A stretch of DNA of 51,202 nucleotides from an uncultured Clostridia bacterium (GCA_947626065.1 CANQQT010000001.1:94183-145384), one strand, 5' to 3'; numbered from the stretch's first letter, positions 22,744 through 31,546 are shown. A program made the numbers and translations. Notes: generated by a model not told the origin, from the sequence alone.

Positions 22744-25185
22744 ATGCAGGAAACGGAAATCAGACAAAAGCTGAAAGGACTGCCCGGGAAGGTCCGGGAG
22801 CTTTTCGGGGGGGAGGGGTCTCTCCTTCAAAGAAAACAGAATCAACCCGGTAAAGAGGCGCGGAGGGAGGCCGCCTCCTTCCCGCTCCGGACGTCGGTCT
22901 TCGGGGAGGAGGCGCCGGTGCTCTTCTTCGCGCGGGGGATCGCCTGTTCCGCCGCGGCGTTTCTCCTCGCCTCCGCTTCTCTGCGGGGAACCCACCCGCT
23001 CGGCCTCGCGCTTCTCTGCGCCTGCCGCGTCCGGCTCTTCTTCGTCTACGCGGGACTTCTCCTCTCGGCGGCGGTCTCCCGGGACGCCCTTCCCATCGGG
23101 TTTCTCACCTATACGGTCACGCTGATTCTGAGGCTCCTTCTCGGCAGACTCCTGACGGTTCGGAGGGAAAAGGGGCCGCGGACCTTTGGGGAGCCGCTTT
23201 TTATGCGAATGGCGGTCTCCTCTATCGCCGGCTTTTTCAGCGGCCTTTACGGAATTTTTGACAGCGGCTTTGAGAAGCCGGCCCTTCTCTCGGCCATCTT
23301 CCTGATCCTCGTCGCCCCGGCGGCGGTCTTCCTCTACGCGGGGATTCCGGAGGCGGGGGAGCGCTTTTCGGCAAGGCATGACCTCGGCACGCTGGCACTC
23401 CTCTTCTCCCTTGTCCTCGGCCTCGGCGCCTTTTCCTTCGTAGGCTTTTCTACGGCGAAGGTGGCCGCCGTCTTTCTCACCCTCTGCGCCTCCTCGTCGG
23501 GAGGAGCGCTCCGGGGAGGGGTGACCGGAATGACCGTCGGGCTGGCCTGCGGGGTCGGATTTTCTCCCCTGCTCGGAATCGCGGGGATTCTTGCCGGGGC
23601 GCTGAAGGATACCGGGGTTTTGCTCCCGTCCCTTGCCGCCTGCGGGACGGTTTCGGCCTGTTCTCTCTTTGGGGAAGGGCTTTTCGCCTTTGAGCAGACG
23701 GTTCCTCACCTGCTCCTCGGCGTTTCCCTCTACGTCCCCGCCGCGAAGCTCGGACTTTTGAGCAGCTTCTATCCGAAAATCGCGCTGTTCGGGGCCGAGG
23801 CCTCCGCCTCCGACCGGGTCATGGCCCGCGCCGTCGCGTCGGCCTTCCGTGAAAAGGACGCAGAAAAGCGCCTCGCCGCCCTATCCGATGCCCTGTCCTC
23901 CCTTTCCTCCGTCTTCTTCGCTCTTTCCCACCGCCTGACTCAGCCGGGAGCCTATGAAATCAAAAAGCTCTGCGTGCAGTCCTTTAAAAATTATTGTAAG
24001 CAATGCTCCCTCAGCCCCGTCTGCTGGGGAAGGGAATACGACCGCACCGACGACGTTATGAACAAGCTGTCGGGGGCCGTCGCCAAAAACGGATGCGCCG
24101 ATTCGGAATATGTGCCGGATGACTTCTTTAAGCGCTGTCCCCACGCACTAAAGGCGCTTTCGGAGCTGAACCTTTCCCACGCCCGGATGCTGGAGGCGGC
24201 GGCGCGGGAGAACAAAACCGAGGTCTTCGCCCTCGATTATAAGGACATGGCGAGCCTCCTCAAAGCCTCCTGTGCCGAGGCGGCGGAGGAATTTGAGCCC
24301 GACGCTTCCCTGACCGACAAGGTACGGGGCGCGGCGCTGGATATGAACCTCGCGGCCGTCAGCATCGCAGTCTTCGGGAAGCGGCGAAAAACGGTGGCGG
24401 CGGGAGGCGTCGATCTTTCGAGGGTGCCGCTGTCTGCGGAGGAGATCCGGGGGAGGCTTTCCGACGCCTGCGGACTGCCGCTTACCGTTCCGGAATTTTT
24501 TATCGACGGGGATTACGTCACCATGACGGCTCACTCTTCACGTAAAATTGTCTGCGAAAGCGCGAAAACTTCCCTCAAGAAGGAGGAGGAAACGGTCAAC
24601 GGGGACAGCGCGGCCTCCTTTACCAACCGGGAGGATTACTTCTATACCCTCATCTGCGACGGCATGGGAAGCGGAAGGGATGCCGCCGTCACCTCTCGGG
24701 TGACAAGCATTTTTCTTGAAAAAATGCTCTCGGCGGGAAACCGGAAGGGCGTCGTTTTGCAGATGCTGAACAACTTCATAAGGAACAAGAATCTCGAATG
24801 CTTTTCCACCGTCGATCTGCTGGAGGTCGATCTGCTCTCCTCAAGCGCTACCTTTTTGAAGAGTGGAGCCGCCGCCTCCTACGTGATAAGGGAAAAGAAT
24901 CTTTTCAAAATCGCCTCCTCCACGCTCCCCATCGGCATCACAAGGGAAATCACCGCCGAGGAAATCCGCTTTAGTCTCCTGCCCGGCGATCTTATCGTCA
25001 TGATCAGCGACGGCATCTCGCAGAGCTTTGAGGACGGCGTCTGGCTGGTCGGCCTTCTGGCGGAGGAAGTTCGCCCTTCCCGGCCCCTCGACGACCTCGC
25101 AGAGTTGATTCTTGAAACGGCGAAGGCCAAAAACACAAGAAGCGACGATATGACCGTGGCCCTCGTCCGGGTGCGTGAGGCGTGA
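22744..25185 (+). CDS. spoIIE: Stage II sporulation protein E (PP2C-type phosphatase)
   Basis: An 813-residue membrane phosphatase that dephosphorylates SpoIIAA to activate sigma-F in the forespore. The first ~340 residues hold about ten hydrophobic segments. A middle region with NYCKQCSLSPVCWG cysteines (about 417-428) follows. The C-terminal PP2C domain carries LICDGMGSGRDAA (metal Asp), LKSGAAASYVIR, MISDGISQSF and the final RSDDMTVALVRV (metal Asp pair). ATG 22744 follows GGAAAGGA. Complete and apparently functional, so the organism is likely able to sporulate. Confidence 0.97.
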   Translation: MQETEIRQKLKGLPGKVRELFGGEGSLLQRKQNQPGKEARREAASFPLRTSVFGEEAPVLFFARGIACSAAAFLLASASLRGTHPLGLALLCACRVRLFFVYAGLLLSAAVSRDALPIGFLTYTVTLILRLLLGRLLTVRREKGPRTFGEPLFMRMAVSSIAGFFSGLYGIFDSGFEKPALLSAIFLILVAPAAVFLYAGIPEAGERFSARHDLGTLALLFSLVLGLGAFSFVGFSTAKVAAVFLTLCASSSGGALRGGVTGMTVGLACGVGFSPLLGIAGILAGALKDTGVLLPSLAACGTVSACSLFGEGLFAFEQTVPHLLLGVSLYVPAAKLGLLSSFYPKIALFGAEASASDRVMARAVASAFREKDAEKRLAALSDALSSLSSVFFALSHRLTQPGAYEIKKLCVQSFKNYCKQCSLSPVCWGREYDRTDDVMNKLSGAVAKNGCADSEYVPDDFFKRCPHALKALSELNLSHARMLEAAARENKTEVFALDYKDMASLLKASCAEAAEEFEPDASLTDKVRGAALDMNLAAVSIAVFGKRRKTVAAGGVDLSRVPLSAEEIRGRLSDACGLPLTVPEFFIDGDYVTMTAHSSRKIVCESAKTSLKKEEETVNGDSAASFTNREDYFYTLICDGMGSGRDAAVTSRVTSIFLEKMLSAGNRKGVVLQMLNNFIRNKNLECFSTVDLLEVDLLSSSATFLKSGAAASYVIREKNLFKIASSTLPIGITREITAEEIRFSLLPGDLIVMISDGISQSFEDGVWLVGLLAEEVRPSRPLDDLAELILETAKAKNTRSDDMTVALVRVREA

Positions 25186-25226
25186 GGAGGGAGAAGGTAG
25201 AAAAATTCCGAAAAGGCGCAAAAAAT

Positions 25227-25258
25227 CGGGCGCCGTAGCTGCGGCGCCCGGGTTTTTG
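25227..25258. terminator. Bidirectional terminator between spoIIE and the transketolase genes
   Basis: CGGGCGCCG (25227-25235) pairs with CGGCGCCCG (25242-25250) around a 6-base loop. GGTTTTTGC follows on plus and ATTTTTTGCG on minus. Confidence 0.85.
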
Positions 25259-25270
25259 CTTTTTTCTTTT

Positions 25271-26215
25271 TCAGCGCTTTTTCTTCACGGCCTCCTTGGC
25301 CATGAAGGCGATGTGCGAGGGGGTCAGACCGAACTTTTCAAGAAGCGCCGGAACCTTGCCGGAGCAGCCGAAGACGTCCTCCACGCCGACACGGAGTACC
25401 GGAACCGGGCACCCCTCCGAAACGGCCTCCGCCACGGCGGAGCCGAGCCCGCCGATGACGTTGTGCTCCTCGGCGGTCACAATCGCGCCGGTTTCCGCCG
25501 CCGCTTTCAGAATCAACTCCTTGTCCAAGGGCTTGATCGTATGGATATCGATCACCGCCGCGTCGATGCCGTCGGCCTTCAGAAGCTCCCGCGCTTCAAG
25601 GGCCATCGATACCATGATCCCCGTCGCCACGAGGGTGACGTCCTTCCCGGCGGCAAGGGGAAGGCCCTTTCCGACCGTGAAGCGGAAGGAGGCGGAGTCG
25701 TGAATCACCGGGACGGCGTAACGACCAAAGCGAAGATAGCAGGGCCCGTCAAGAAGGATGGCCGCTTCGACGGCGGCTCTTGCCTCGACGGCGTCGGCGG
25801 GGTTTAAAATCGTCATTCCGGGGATCGTGCGCATCGTCCCGAGGTCCTCAAGACACTGATGGGTCGCGCCGTCCTCTCCGACGGTGATGCCGGCGTGGGT
25901 CGCGCCGATCTTGACGTTGAGGTGCGGGTAGCCGATGGCGTTGCGGATCTGCTCGAAGGCCCGACCCGCCGTGAACATGGCGAAGGAGCTGGCGAAGGGA
26001 ATCATTCCCGCCGTCGCAAGCCCGGCCGCCACCGCCACCATATTTCCCTCCGCGATGCCGCAGTCAAAGAAACGGTCGGGGTAAGCCTTTTTGAATTTTA
26101 CGGTCTTGGTCGCCTCCGCAAGGTCGGCGTCAAGAACCACCAGATTTTCGTATTTGGCACCGAATTCGACAAGCGCGTCGCCGTATGCCTCTCTTGTAGC
26201 GATTTTTTCTGCCAT
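25271..26215 (-). CDS. Transketolase, C-terminal subunit
   Basis: A 314-residue half-transketolase carrying the pyrimidine-binding and C-terminal domains: DADLAEATKT, FDCGIAEGNMVAVAAGLA with the Glu that activates thiamine diphosphate, FASSFAMFTAGRAFEQIRN, and GEDGATHQCLEDLGTMRTIPG. It pairs with the N-terminal subunit encoded just upstream (15-base gap) to transfer two-carbon units in the pentose phosphate pathway. Split transketolases are common in Clostridia and archaea. Ends just before a bidirectional terminator. Confidence 0.95.
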   Translation of the reverse strand: MAEKIATREAYGDALVEFGAKYENLVVLDADLAEATKTVKFKKAYPDRFFDCGIAEGNMVAVAAGLATAGMIPFASSFAMFTAGRAFEQIRNAIGYPHLNVKIGATHAGITVGEDGATHQCLEDLGTMRTIPGMTILNPADAVEARAAVEAAILLDGPCYLRFGRYAVPVIHDSASFRFTVGKGLPLAAGKDVTLVATGIMVSMALEARELLKADGIDAAVIDIHTIKPLDKELILKAAAETGAIVTAEEHNVIGGLGSAVAEAVSEGCPVPVLRVGVEDVFGCSGKVPALLEKFGLTPSHIAFMAKEAVKKKR

Positions 26216-26230
26216 GACGGTTTCCCCCGA

Positions 26231-27067
26231 TTATAAAGACTGAAGGGAGGCGCGGATCTCTTCCACCGCCTGCCCGTACTGTTCGCCGTTCGGCGCCGAG
26301 CCGTGCCACTTCACGTTGTTTTCCATAAAGGAAACGCCTTTTCCCTTGACGCTCCGGCAGATGACAGCCGTCGGCTTCCCGGAGCAGGCCTTGGCGGCGT
26401 TGACGGCGGTCTCAATCTGCGAGAAATCGTGTCCGTCAATGACGAGGACGTTCCAGCGGAAGGCCTCAAATTTCTTGTCAAGAGGCGTGGGGTCGTTGAC
26501 CTCCGCCACCGGGCCGTCGATCTGAAGGCCGTTGAAATCGACGAAGGCGCAGAGGTTGTCCAGCTTTTTGTGAGCCGCGAACATGGCGGCCTCCCAGACC
26601 TGCCCCTCCTCGCATTCCCCGTCTCCGAGGATGGCGTAGACGCGGTAGTCCTTCTTTTTCAGCTTCCCGGCGAGGGCGATTCCGCAGGCGGCGGAAATGC
26701 CGAGGCCGAGGGAGCCGGTCGTCATATCGACGCCGGGGGTATGCTTCATGTCCGGATGCCCTTGAAGGTAGCTGTCGGCCTGCCGGAAGGTTTTCAGATC
26801 TTCGCGGGGGAGAAAGCCCCGTGCGGCGAGGGCCGCGTAAAGGGCCGGGGCGGTATGTCCTTTGGAGAGAACCAGCCGGTCGCGATCCTCCCAGCGGGGA
26901 TTTTTCGGGTCGATTCGCATTTCTTCAAAATAAAGATAAGCAAGAAGGTCCGAGATTGAAAGGGACCCGCCCGGATGTCCCGAGCTTGCGCTGTAAACCG
27001 CCTCAAGAGCGCCGAGCTTGATTTCGGCGGATTTTTGGCGGAGCTCTCTGATTTTGGCCTGATCCAT
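26231..27067 (-). CDS. Transketolase, N-terminal subunit
   Basis: A 278-residue thiamine-diphosphate-binding half. SSGHPGGSLSISDLLAYLYF, DRLVLSKGHTAPALYAAL, TGSLGLGISAACGIALA and the ThDP motif GDGECEEGQVWEAAMFAAHKKLDNLCAFVDFN are all present. ATG 27067 is used because GGGAGG lies 10 bases upstream; the open frame extends to TTG 27085. First gene of the two-gene operon. Confidence 0.95.
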   Translation of the reverse strand: MDQAKIRELRQKSAEIKLGALEAVYSASSGHPGGSLSISDLLAYLYFEEMRIDPKNPRWEDRDRLVLSKGHTAPALYAALAARGFLPREDLKTFRQADSYLQGHPDMKHTPGVDMTTGSLGLGISAACGIALAGKLKKKDYRVYAILGDGECEEGQVWEAAMFAAHKKLDNLCAFVDFNGLQIDGPVAEVNDPTPLDKKFEAFRWNVLVIDGHDFSQIETAVNAAKACSGKPTAVICRSVKGKGVSFMENNVKWHGSAPNGEQYGQAVEEIRASLQSL

Positions 27068-27159
27068 GAAAACAGTGCCTCCCAACGTATTCTGAGCCGC
27101 CGCGCCCCCTTCCCGAACGAAGGAAAAGAAAGAAGGCCGGGCCCGATATTCCAGTATCT

Positions 27160-27188
27160 ATTGTACCCTTTTTTCCCCGATTTGTCAA
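27160..27188 (-). promoter_or_regulatory. Promoter of the transketolase operon
   Basis: On the minus strand TTGACA (27188-27183), 17-base spacer, TACAAT (27165-27160), about 90 bases upstream of the ATG at 27067. Confidence 0.85.
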
Positions 27189-27535
27189 ACGGTTTTGCGG
27201 GGATTTGAAAAAATTTCTCTTCTTTTTGAAAAATATTCGGAAAAAGCGGGAGCCGGCGACTCCCGCGAAGGGAAAAACGCGATTCGCGGGGGCGGGCGAA
27301 GGCTTTCTCCGGCGCGGAAGGTCTCTTCCATCAATGGCGGCACCTCCACAAGCGTCGCCGCAGTTGCCTCCGCAAGCGTTTTCAACGCGGGGGCCCTTTC
27401 GCAAGTGAAAGTGGCCCCGGCTTTTCGTGCGTCCGCTTACAGGCGCCGTTTCCGCGCGTCCAATCGTCGGCGCCGCCTCCGCGTTCCGAAACGCTTGTCC
27501 CTTCGGCTTTTGTTCGGTTTCCGGTTTTTCAAAAC
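27189..27535. other. GC-rich gap with one hairpin, no gene recognised
   Basis: Between the likely 6S RNA terminator and the transketolase promoter. The only structure seen is a hairpin at 27390-27418 (GGGGCC/GGCCCC outer stem, TTTC/GAAA inner stem) followed on plus by GGCTTTT. No plus-strand gene precedes it, so its role is unclear. Confidence 0.4.
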
Positions 27536-27747
27536 AAAAAAATCCCGCCGAGCCGTTCGGACGACCATTGAGAAACCCGCGTGTGCAGGTTGGTGCCCTC
27601 TCGCGTCGCTTGTGCTCCCAGCGTCCCGTAAACCGCGTGACGTAAGCAGGCGGTGCGGGGAGGTCTGCATACCCTGAGCGCGAAGGCCGGGCTCCATAGA
27701 TCTCTTGTAGGTTTTAACAGTCTGTCCGTGACGCACTAGGCAGGAAG
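27536..27747 (-). ncRNA. ssrS: Probable 6S RNA
   Basis: On the minus strand a ~200-base RNA begins near TCCTGCCTAGTGCGTC and ends GGCTCGGCGGGA followed by seven T. Closing stem: TCCTGCC (27745-27739) pairs with GGCGGGA (27549-27543). The next helix is CGGAC-A-GAC with GTC-GTCCG. The stretch after it, TGTTAAAACCTACAAGAGA, is unpaired on one side, while ACCTGC-ACAC-GCGGGT forms a hairpin on the opposite side. A long rod with a central bubble and a 3'-side hairpin is the plan of Firmicute 6S RNA, which binds sigma-A RNA polymerase and damps transcription in slow growth. The bases also feel familiar from clostridial 6S, but this is from memory. No clear own promoter was seen; it follows DUF1292 by ~20 bases. 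Confidence 0.6.
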
Positions 27748-27766
27748 TTTTCGCGGAGGGAAGGGA

Positions 27767-28078
27767 TTACTCCTCTTCTTCTCCGTCTCCGTCTTCGTCT
27801 TCGTCGTAGTCGATTTCTCCGAACAGCTCGTCGTCGAAGAAGTCGGCCACGCGGTTGAATTCGTCGTCGTCGTCGATGGTGACGAGGATTTCCTCGCCGT
27901 TTTCGTCTTCCTCTACCTTCAGAATAACGTACTCGTCGTTATCGTTGTCCTCGACGGGGACAAGCGCGAGGTAGGTGTTTCCGTCGATTTCCTGACTTCC
28001 GAGCAGCTCAAACTGTTTTTCGTTCCCCTCCTCGTCGGTGAGGGTGAACACTTCTTCATTAAAAAGTTCGTCGGCCAT
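27767..28078 (-). CDS. DUF1292 protein (YrzB-like)
   Basis: A 103-residue very acidic protein. ELFNEEVFTLTDEEGNEKQFELLGSQEIDGNTYLALVPVED is the DUF1292 domain; an Asp/Glu-rich tail follows. Function unknown. In many Firmicutes the family sits near alaS and ruvX, which is not the case here. Promoter at 28118-28146. Confidence 0.92.
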   Translation of the reverse strand: MADELFNEEVFTLTDEEGNEKQFELLGSQEIDGNTYLALVPVEDNDNDEYVILKVEEDENGEEILVTIDDDDEFNRVADFFDDELFGEIDYDEDEDGDGEEEE

Positions 28079-28117
28079 ATCCGGTCCTTCCTTTCCTATC
28101 CGATACCTCTCACCAAT

Positions 28118-28146
28118 ATTCTATACCATTTTTCCCGGGTTGTCAA
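28118..28146 (-). promoter_or_regulatory. Promoter of the DUF1292 gene
   Basis: On the minus strand TTGACA (28146-28141), 17-base spacer, TAGAAT (28123-28118); about 40 bases before the ATG. It may also drive the downstream RNA at 27536-27747. Confidence 0.75.
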
Positions 28147-28178
28147 CAGTTTGTGAAAGATTTTTTTCGACAGAGGCC

Positions 28179-28937
28179 TCAGGTTTTGCTCAGCGGCATG
28201 ACGAGGGAGTGCGGAAGCAGCTTGGCAAGGAGCCGGTAGAGCTTGAAGAAGAGGCGGGGCGTATACACGCCGCGGCCCTTCGCGGCCTTTTTCAGGGAGA
28301 TTTTCGCCACTTGGGAAGGGGAACAGCGCGGCAGGGTGTCAAAGGTGTGAGAGCTTCCCTTTTCGATCCCCGCGACCGGGAGAAATTCGGTGTCCATCGG
28401 CCCCGGGCAGACGGCGAGGATATTGATCCCCTTCTTTTTCAGCTCGTAGCGGAGAGATTTGGAAAAGCTGTAGACGTAGGCCTTGGTTGAGCAGTAGACA
28501 GTCATGCGGGGATTCGGCGCAAAGGCCGCGATGGAGCACACGTTTATGGCATAGCTTCCCTTTTTCATATAGGGCAGGACGGCGCGCGTCACGGCGGTCA
28601 GTGCGCGGACGTTTAAATCCACCATCCGCGTCTGCGCCGCAAGGTCGGAGGCGTCGAAGTCTCCCAGCGTGCCGAAGCCGGCGTTGTTGATAAGCACCTT
28701 GACCTCCGGCTTTTCCTCCTCGAGCTTTCTTCTGAGCGCAGAAAAGCTTTCCTCAAGGGTCAGATCCTGCGGAACCGGCACGACGGTTTTTCCCTTGCAG
28801 GAGGAAGCGAGCGCTTCCAGCCGGTCGGCTCGCCGGGCAATCACCCAGATTTGCCCGAGGTCGGAATCCTCCGCAAGGCAGCGGACGTACTCGGCCCCCA
28901 GTCCCGAGGAGGCGCCGGTCACAATCGCGATTTTCAT
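28179..28937 (-). CDS. Short-chain dehydrogenase/reductase
   Basis: A 252-residue SDR with the classical features: cofactor motif TGASSGLGAEYVR (TGxxxGxG) at the N-terminus, the structural LINNAGFG, catalytic Ser in NVCSIAAF and YCSTKAYVYSFSK with the YxxxK pair. WVIARRADRLE, with Arg after the second strand, suggests NADP preference. The C-terminal segment KLYRLLAKLLPHSLVMPLSK resembles SDR proteins acting on lipophilic substrates; the substrate is unknown. The start overlaps the dnaC-like stop by 4 bases (ATGA). Confidence 0.92.
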   Translation of the reverse strand: MKIAIVTGASSGLGAEYVRCLAEDSDLGQIWVIARRADRLEALASSCKGKTVVPVPQDLTLEESFSALRRKLEEEKPEVKVLINNAGFGTLGDFDASDLAAQTRMVDLNVRALTAVTRAVLPYMKKGSYAINVCSIAAFAPNPRMTVYCSTKAYVYSFSKSLRYELKKKGINILAVCPGPMDTEFLPVAGIEKGSSHTFDTLPRCSPSQVAKISLKKAAKGRGVYTPRLFFKLYRLLAKLLPHSLVMPLSKT

Positions 28938-29956
28938 CCCTTTTTCCCCCTTGTCCCCGGCGTCCTCACTGGTTTCTCCAGCATTTTTTCCCGCATATCC
29001 TTCCCCAAAAACATCAGGGGAAGAAATTCCCCGAACAGGCGGGAGGTGATACGGTCCGCATACCGCCGGTTCAGCTCGTCGCGGGTCAGATTGGTGTTGA
29101 TGATCATCGCCAGCCCGCGGTTGAGCCGGGTGTTGATGACGTTGTAGAGGCAGGAGACGGTGAACTGATTGGTGAGCTCGGTTCCAAGATCGTCGATAAT
29201 CAGAAGGTCGGCGAAAAAGTAGCGCAGGGTTCTCGAATCCCCGCCGTCGGCGCTTCCGTAGGCCCGACCGAATTTTTCGTACTCAAAATCGGAGAAGAGG
29301 TTCTGCGCCGTCTCGCAGACGACGTCAAAGCCCCGTTCGATGATCCGCCCGGCAATCGCCGCCGACAGGTGCGTCTTCCCGAGGCCGGTTCCCCCGATGA
29401 AAAGCAGGTTGTCGTTCCCCGATTCCCCGAACTCCTCGGCGTATTTTTTGCAGAGCCCGTAAACCATTTTGTTGTTGGAAAGGGCGCGGGGATCCTGCCT
29501 CTGCGCCTCGGGGTCGTAGTTCTCAAAGGTTTTTTCGGCAATCAGCTTGCCGATGCCGGAGCTTTCGTATCCGGCGCGGGTCAGCTTTTCCTTCATGCAG
29601 CGGCAGAGGGTGAGGCCGTCAAAGCCGGTGTCCTGACAGAGGGGGCATTCGTATTTCACGTCGGAGTAATCGGCCGGATAGCCGTGGTAGGTGAGGCAGG
29701 CAGCGCGGTCGGCAAGAAGGGAGTCGTTCTTCTTTTTCAGCTTCGCAAGCTCCCGCTCCAGCGCCTCTCCGTGGAAGCGGGTGGCGAGGGAGAGAACGGC
29801 GAGCCCCGTCCGCTCCAGCTCCGCGTCGATCTGCTTCACGTCGGGAATTTTTTCGTGAAGCTCAAGACGGCGGGCCTCCGCCGCTTCCTTGGCTCTTAAA
29901 TTCTTTCCTTCGTACTCCTGCCGGATCCGCTTGTAATTTTCACGGTTATACCCCAT
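28934..29956 (-). CDS. DnaC/DnaI-like helicase loader (AAA+ ATPase)
   Basis: A 340-residue protein. A coiled N-terminal half (about 1-100) is followed by a zinc-type cluster CPLCQDTGFDG...CRC (about 102-118), then the AAA+ core with Walker A GGTGLGKTH (about 188-196), Walker B FADLLIIDDLGTE and sensor LAMIINTNLT. DnaI in Bacillus loads the replicative helicase with the help of DnaD. Here the gene follows dnaD with an 11-base overlap, supporting a role in replication initiation or restart. Confidence 0.93.
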   Translation of the reverse strand: MGYNRENYKRIRQEYEGKNLRAKEAAEARRLELHEKIPDVKQIDAELERTGLAVLSLATRFHGEALERELAKLKKKNDSLLADRAACLTYHGYPADYSDVKYECPLCQDTGFDGLTLCRCMKEKLTRAGYESSGIGKLIAEKTFENYDPEAQRQDPRALSNNKMVYGLCKKYAEEFGESGNDNLLFIGGTGLGKTHLSAAIAGRIIERGFDVVCETAQNLFSDFEYEKFGRAYGSADGGDSRTLRYFFADLLIIDDLGTELTNQFTVSCLYNVINTRLNRGLAMIINTNLTRDELNRRYADRITSRLFGEFLPLMFLGKDMREKMLEKPVRTPGTRGKKG

Positions 29957-30929
29957 GGCTTTCTTCCTCTCCCTTCCCGTCTCCGCCGGCGGCCTGCATC
30001 ATCGCGTAGCTTCTTTTCAGAGCCTTTTCAAAAAATTCGTCGGTATTGAAGGTCTTTTCCCCTTCTTCCCCGGCCTTTTCCCCGCCGTCCCGGTATTTCT
30101 TCCGATACGTTTCGGAGCTTTTGTATTCAAGAGAGCTTTTTTCCGCCTGCTCAAGCGTCGTGATTCCGCTGTCCTTCCAGTTGGAGAGGATTTTGGACAT
30201 GAAGTCGAGCTTCGGCTCCCCGATTCTGTCGACGGTGATGTCGAAGGCGTAGCGAATCATCTCAAAGGAAAATTTCCATTCCTCCGTCCACTTGTCGAAG
30301 AAACGCTTTTCCTTCGCCGAAAGGGCGCGATCCTTCATGCCGAACAGCCCGCGCAGGCGGCTTTGAACGCTGTTCTTTTCGGCGTCCTCCTTGATGTAGG
30401 CCTGCATCTGCTCAATGGTGCGGATTCCCTGCCCGTAGAGGGTGTAGGCGTACCGTTCCAGATAGGAAACGCTCATCTTTTTCCCGACGGCGTCGAGCTT
30501 TTCGTGGAGAAAGAAGAAGAGAAGCAAAAGCGTCTCGCAGTCGTAGCCGAGATCGCTTCTGAGAGAGACGATTTTCGACACCTCGGAGGGGGCGAAGATC
30601 TTTCCGCAGAGGTTCTGGCATTCGTCGATCAGAGGCCCTACTTGCCGATCGGATTCGATGACGCAAGCCATCTCCTCCCCGCTCAGGCTCCGGGCGCCCC
30701 GCCGCTCCTTGGCGAGGAGCTTCACGGCGCGCAGGGAGGCGACGGTGTCGGCAAGCTCCTTCTCGGTACAGCCCAGCCGCTCGGCAATTACGCAGTCGTC
30801 TGCCTCCTTCATGCTCCCGTCGAGGGAAAGGAGCATCAGAAGACGGAATTGGAGAGGCTCCGCGCAGGCGTCAAGCGCCGCCTCGGGAAGGCAGACGGCA
30901 CCCTCCCCGAAATTGATTTTATAGCTCAT
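29946..30929 (-). CDS. dnaD: DnaD-domain replication protein
   Basis: A 327-residue protein. The N-terminus is winged-helix-like (LQFRLLMLLSLDGS, VIAERLGCTEKELADTVASLRAVKLL). Two DnaD-type helical blocks follow, the second with the hallmark FSFEMIRYAFDITVDRIGEPKLDFMSKILSNWKDSGITTLEQA. DnaD proteins remodel DNA at the origin and recruit the helicase loader. ATG 30929 follows GGGAGGGGAAAG and overlaps the rex stop (ATGA). The family usually has about 230 residues in Bacillus; this longer form is common in Clostridia. Confidence 0.93.
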   Translation of the reverse strand: MSYKINFGEGAVCLPEAALDACAEPLQFRLLMLLSLDGSMKEADDCVIAERLGCTEKELADTVASLRAVKLLAKERRGARSLSGEEMACVIESDRQVGPLIDECQNLCGKIFAPSEVSKIVSLRSDLGYDCETLLLLFFFLHEKLDAVGKKMSVSYLERYAYTLYGQGIRTIEQMQAYIKEDAEKNSVQSRLRGLFGMKDRALSAKEKRFFDKWTEEWKFSFEMIRYAFDITVDRIGEPKLDFMSKILSNWKDSGITTLEQAEKSSLEYKSSETYRKKYRDGGEKAGEEGEKTFNTDEFFEKALKRSYAMMQAAGGDGKGEEESHGV

Positions 30930-31546
30930 GCTTTCCCCTCCCAACAGCGAATTTCATAGCAAAGGCGCATCACGACGTCCCCGACCGGAAGATTGATGAC
31001 GGGAATCGGTAGGACGAGGTCGGTCTGCGTCAAATTCCAGATTCCCCGGATTCCCGCGGCGACCAGATCCTCGGGAGTGAGCGTGTCGGGGAGGGAAAGA
31101 AGCAGCGCGAGGTCGCAGCGTTCCTCGGCGAGGGTTTCTTTAAGGACCGAAAAGGGAAGCGAAAAGGGCGCTTCTTCCTCCGTCGCGTCGGAGGAAAAGT
31201 GGTGGCGCACAAAGACGCCCCGACCCTCCAGCTTCCCGGCGAGCTCCTCAGCGACGAAGCGGTTTCCCCCGAGAATCACGGCGGATCTCTTGTCCCCCGC
31301 GCCGAGCTTGCGGCTCAACTCGGTATAGAGAGGCTTGACCTGATAGCCGTAGCCCTGAATCCCCGCCCCCGCGAAGCGGTTCAGATCGGAGCGAACCTGT
31401 GAAGGAGTCACGGAAAGACGGGAGGCAAGCTCGGAGGAGCTGACCCGCAGAACCCCGTTCATCAAAAGCTCCCGCAGATAGCGGAAATAGCGCGGATAGC
31501 GCCTTACCGCTCCCGCCGAAGCCGCCTTTTCGGCCTTTTTTTCCAC
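30926..31546 (-). CDS. rex: Rex-like redox-sensing repressor with an altered NAD-binding motif
   Basis: A 206-residue protein. The N-terminal winged helix matches Rex: RYPRYFRYLRELLMNGVLRVSSSELASRLSVTPSQVRSDLNRF, followed by GYGYQVKPLYTELSRKLG. The C-terminus GIRGIWNLTQTDLVLPIPVINLPVGDVVMRLCYEI is also Rex-like. Between them the Rossmann glycine motif (usually GAGNLGxAL) reads AVILGGNRFVAEEL, so two of the three glycines are missing. Rex normally represses fermentation genes until NADH rises; with this motif NADH sensing is doubtful. It is the first gene of rex-dnaD-dnaC-SDR, all overlapping. Confidence 0.85.
   Translation of the reverse strand: MEKKAEKAASAGAVRRYPRYFRYLRELLMNGVLRVSSSELASRLSVTPSQVRSDLNRFAGAGIQGYGYQVKPLYTELSRKLGAGDKRSAVILGGNRFVAEELAGKLEGRGVFVRHHFSSDATEEEAPFSLPFSVLKETLAEERCDLALLLSLPDTLTPEDLVAAGIRGIWNLTQTDLVLPIPVINLPVGDVVMRLCYEIRCWEGKA

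Noticed and set aside
27195..27677. Plus-strand open frame over the likely 6S RNA gap
   Set aside because: Arg-rich, no family match, and it crosses a structured RNA and its terminator on the other strand.
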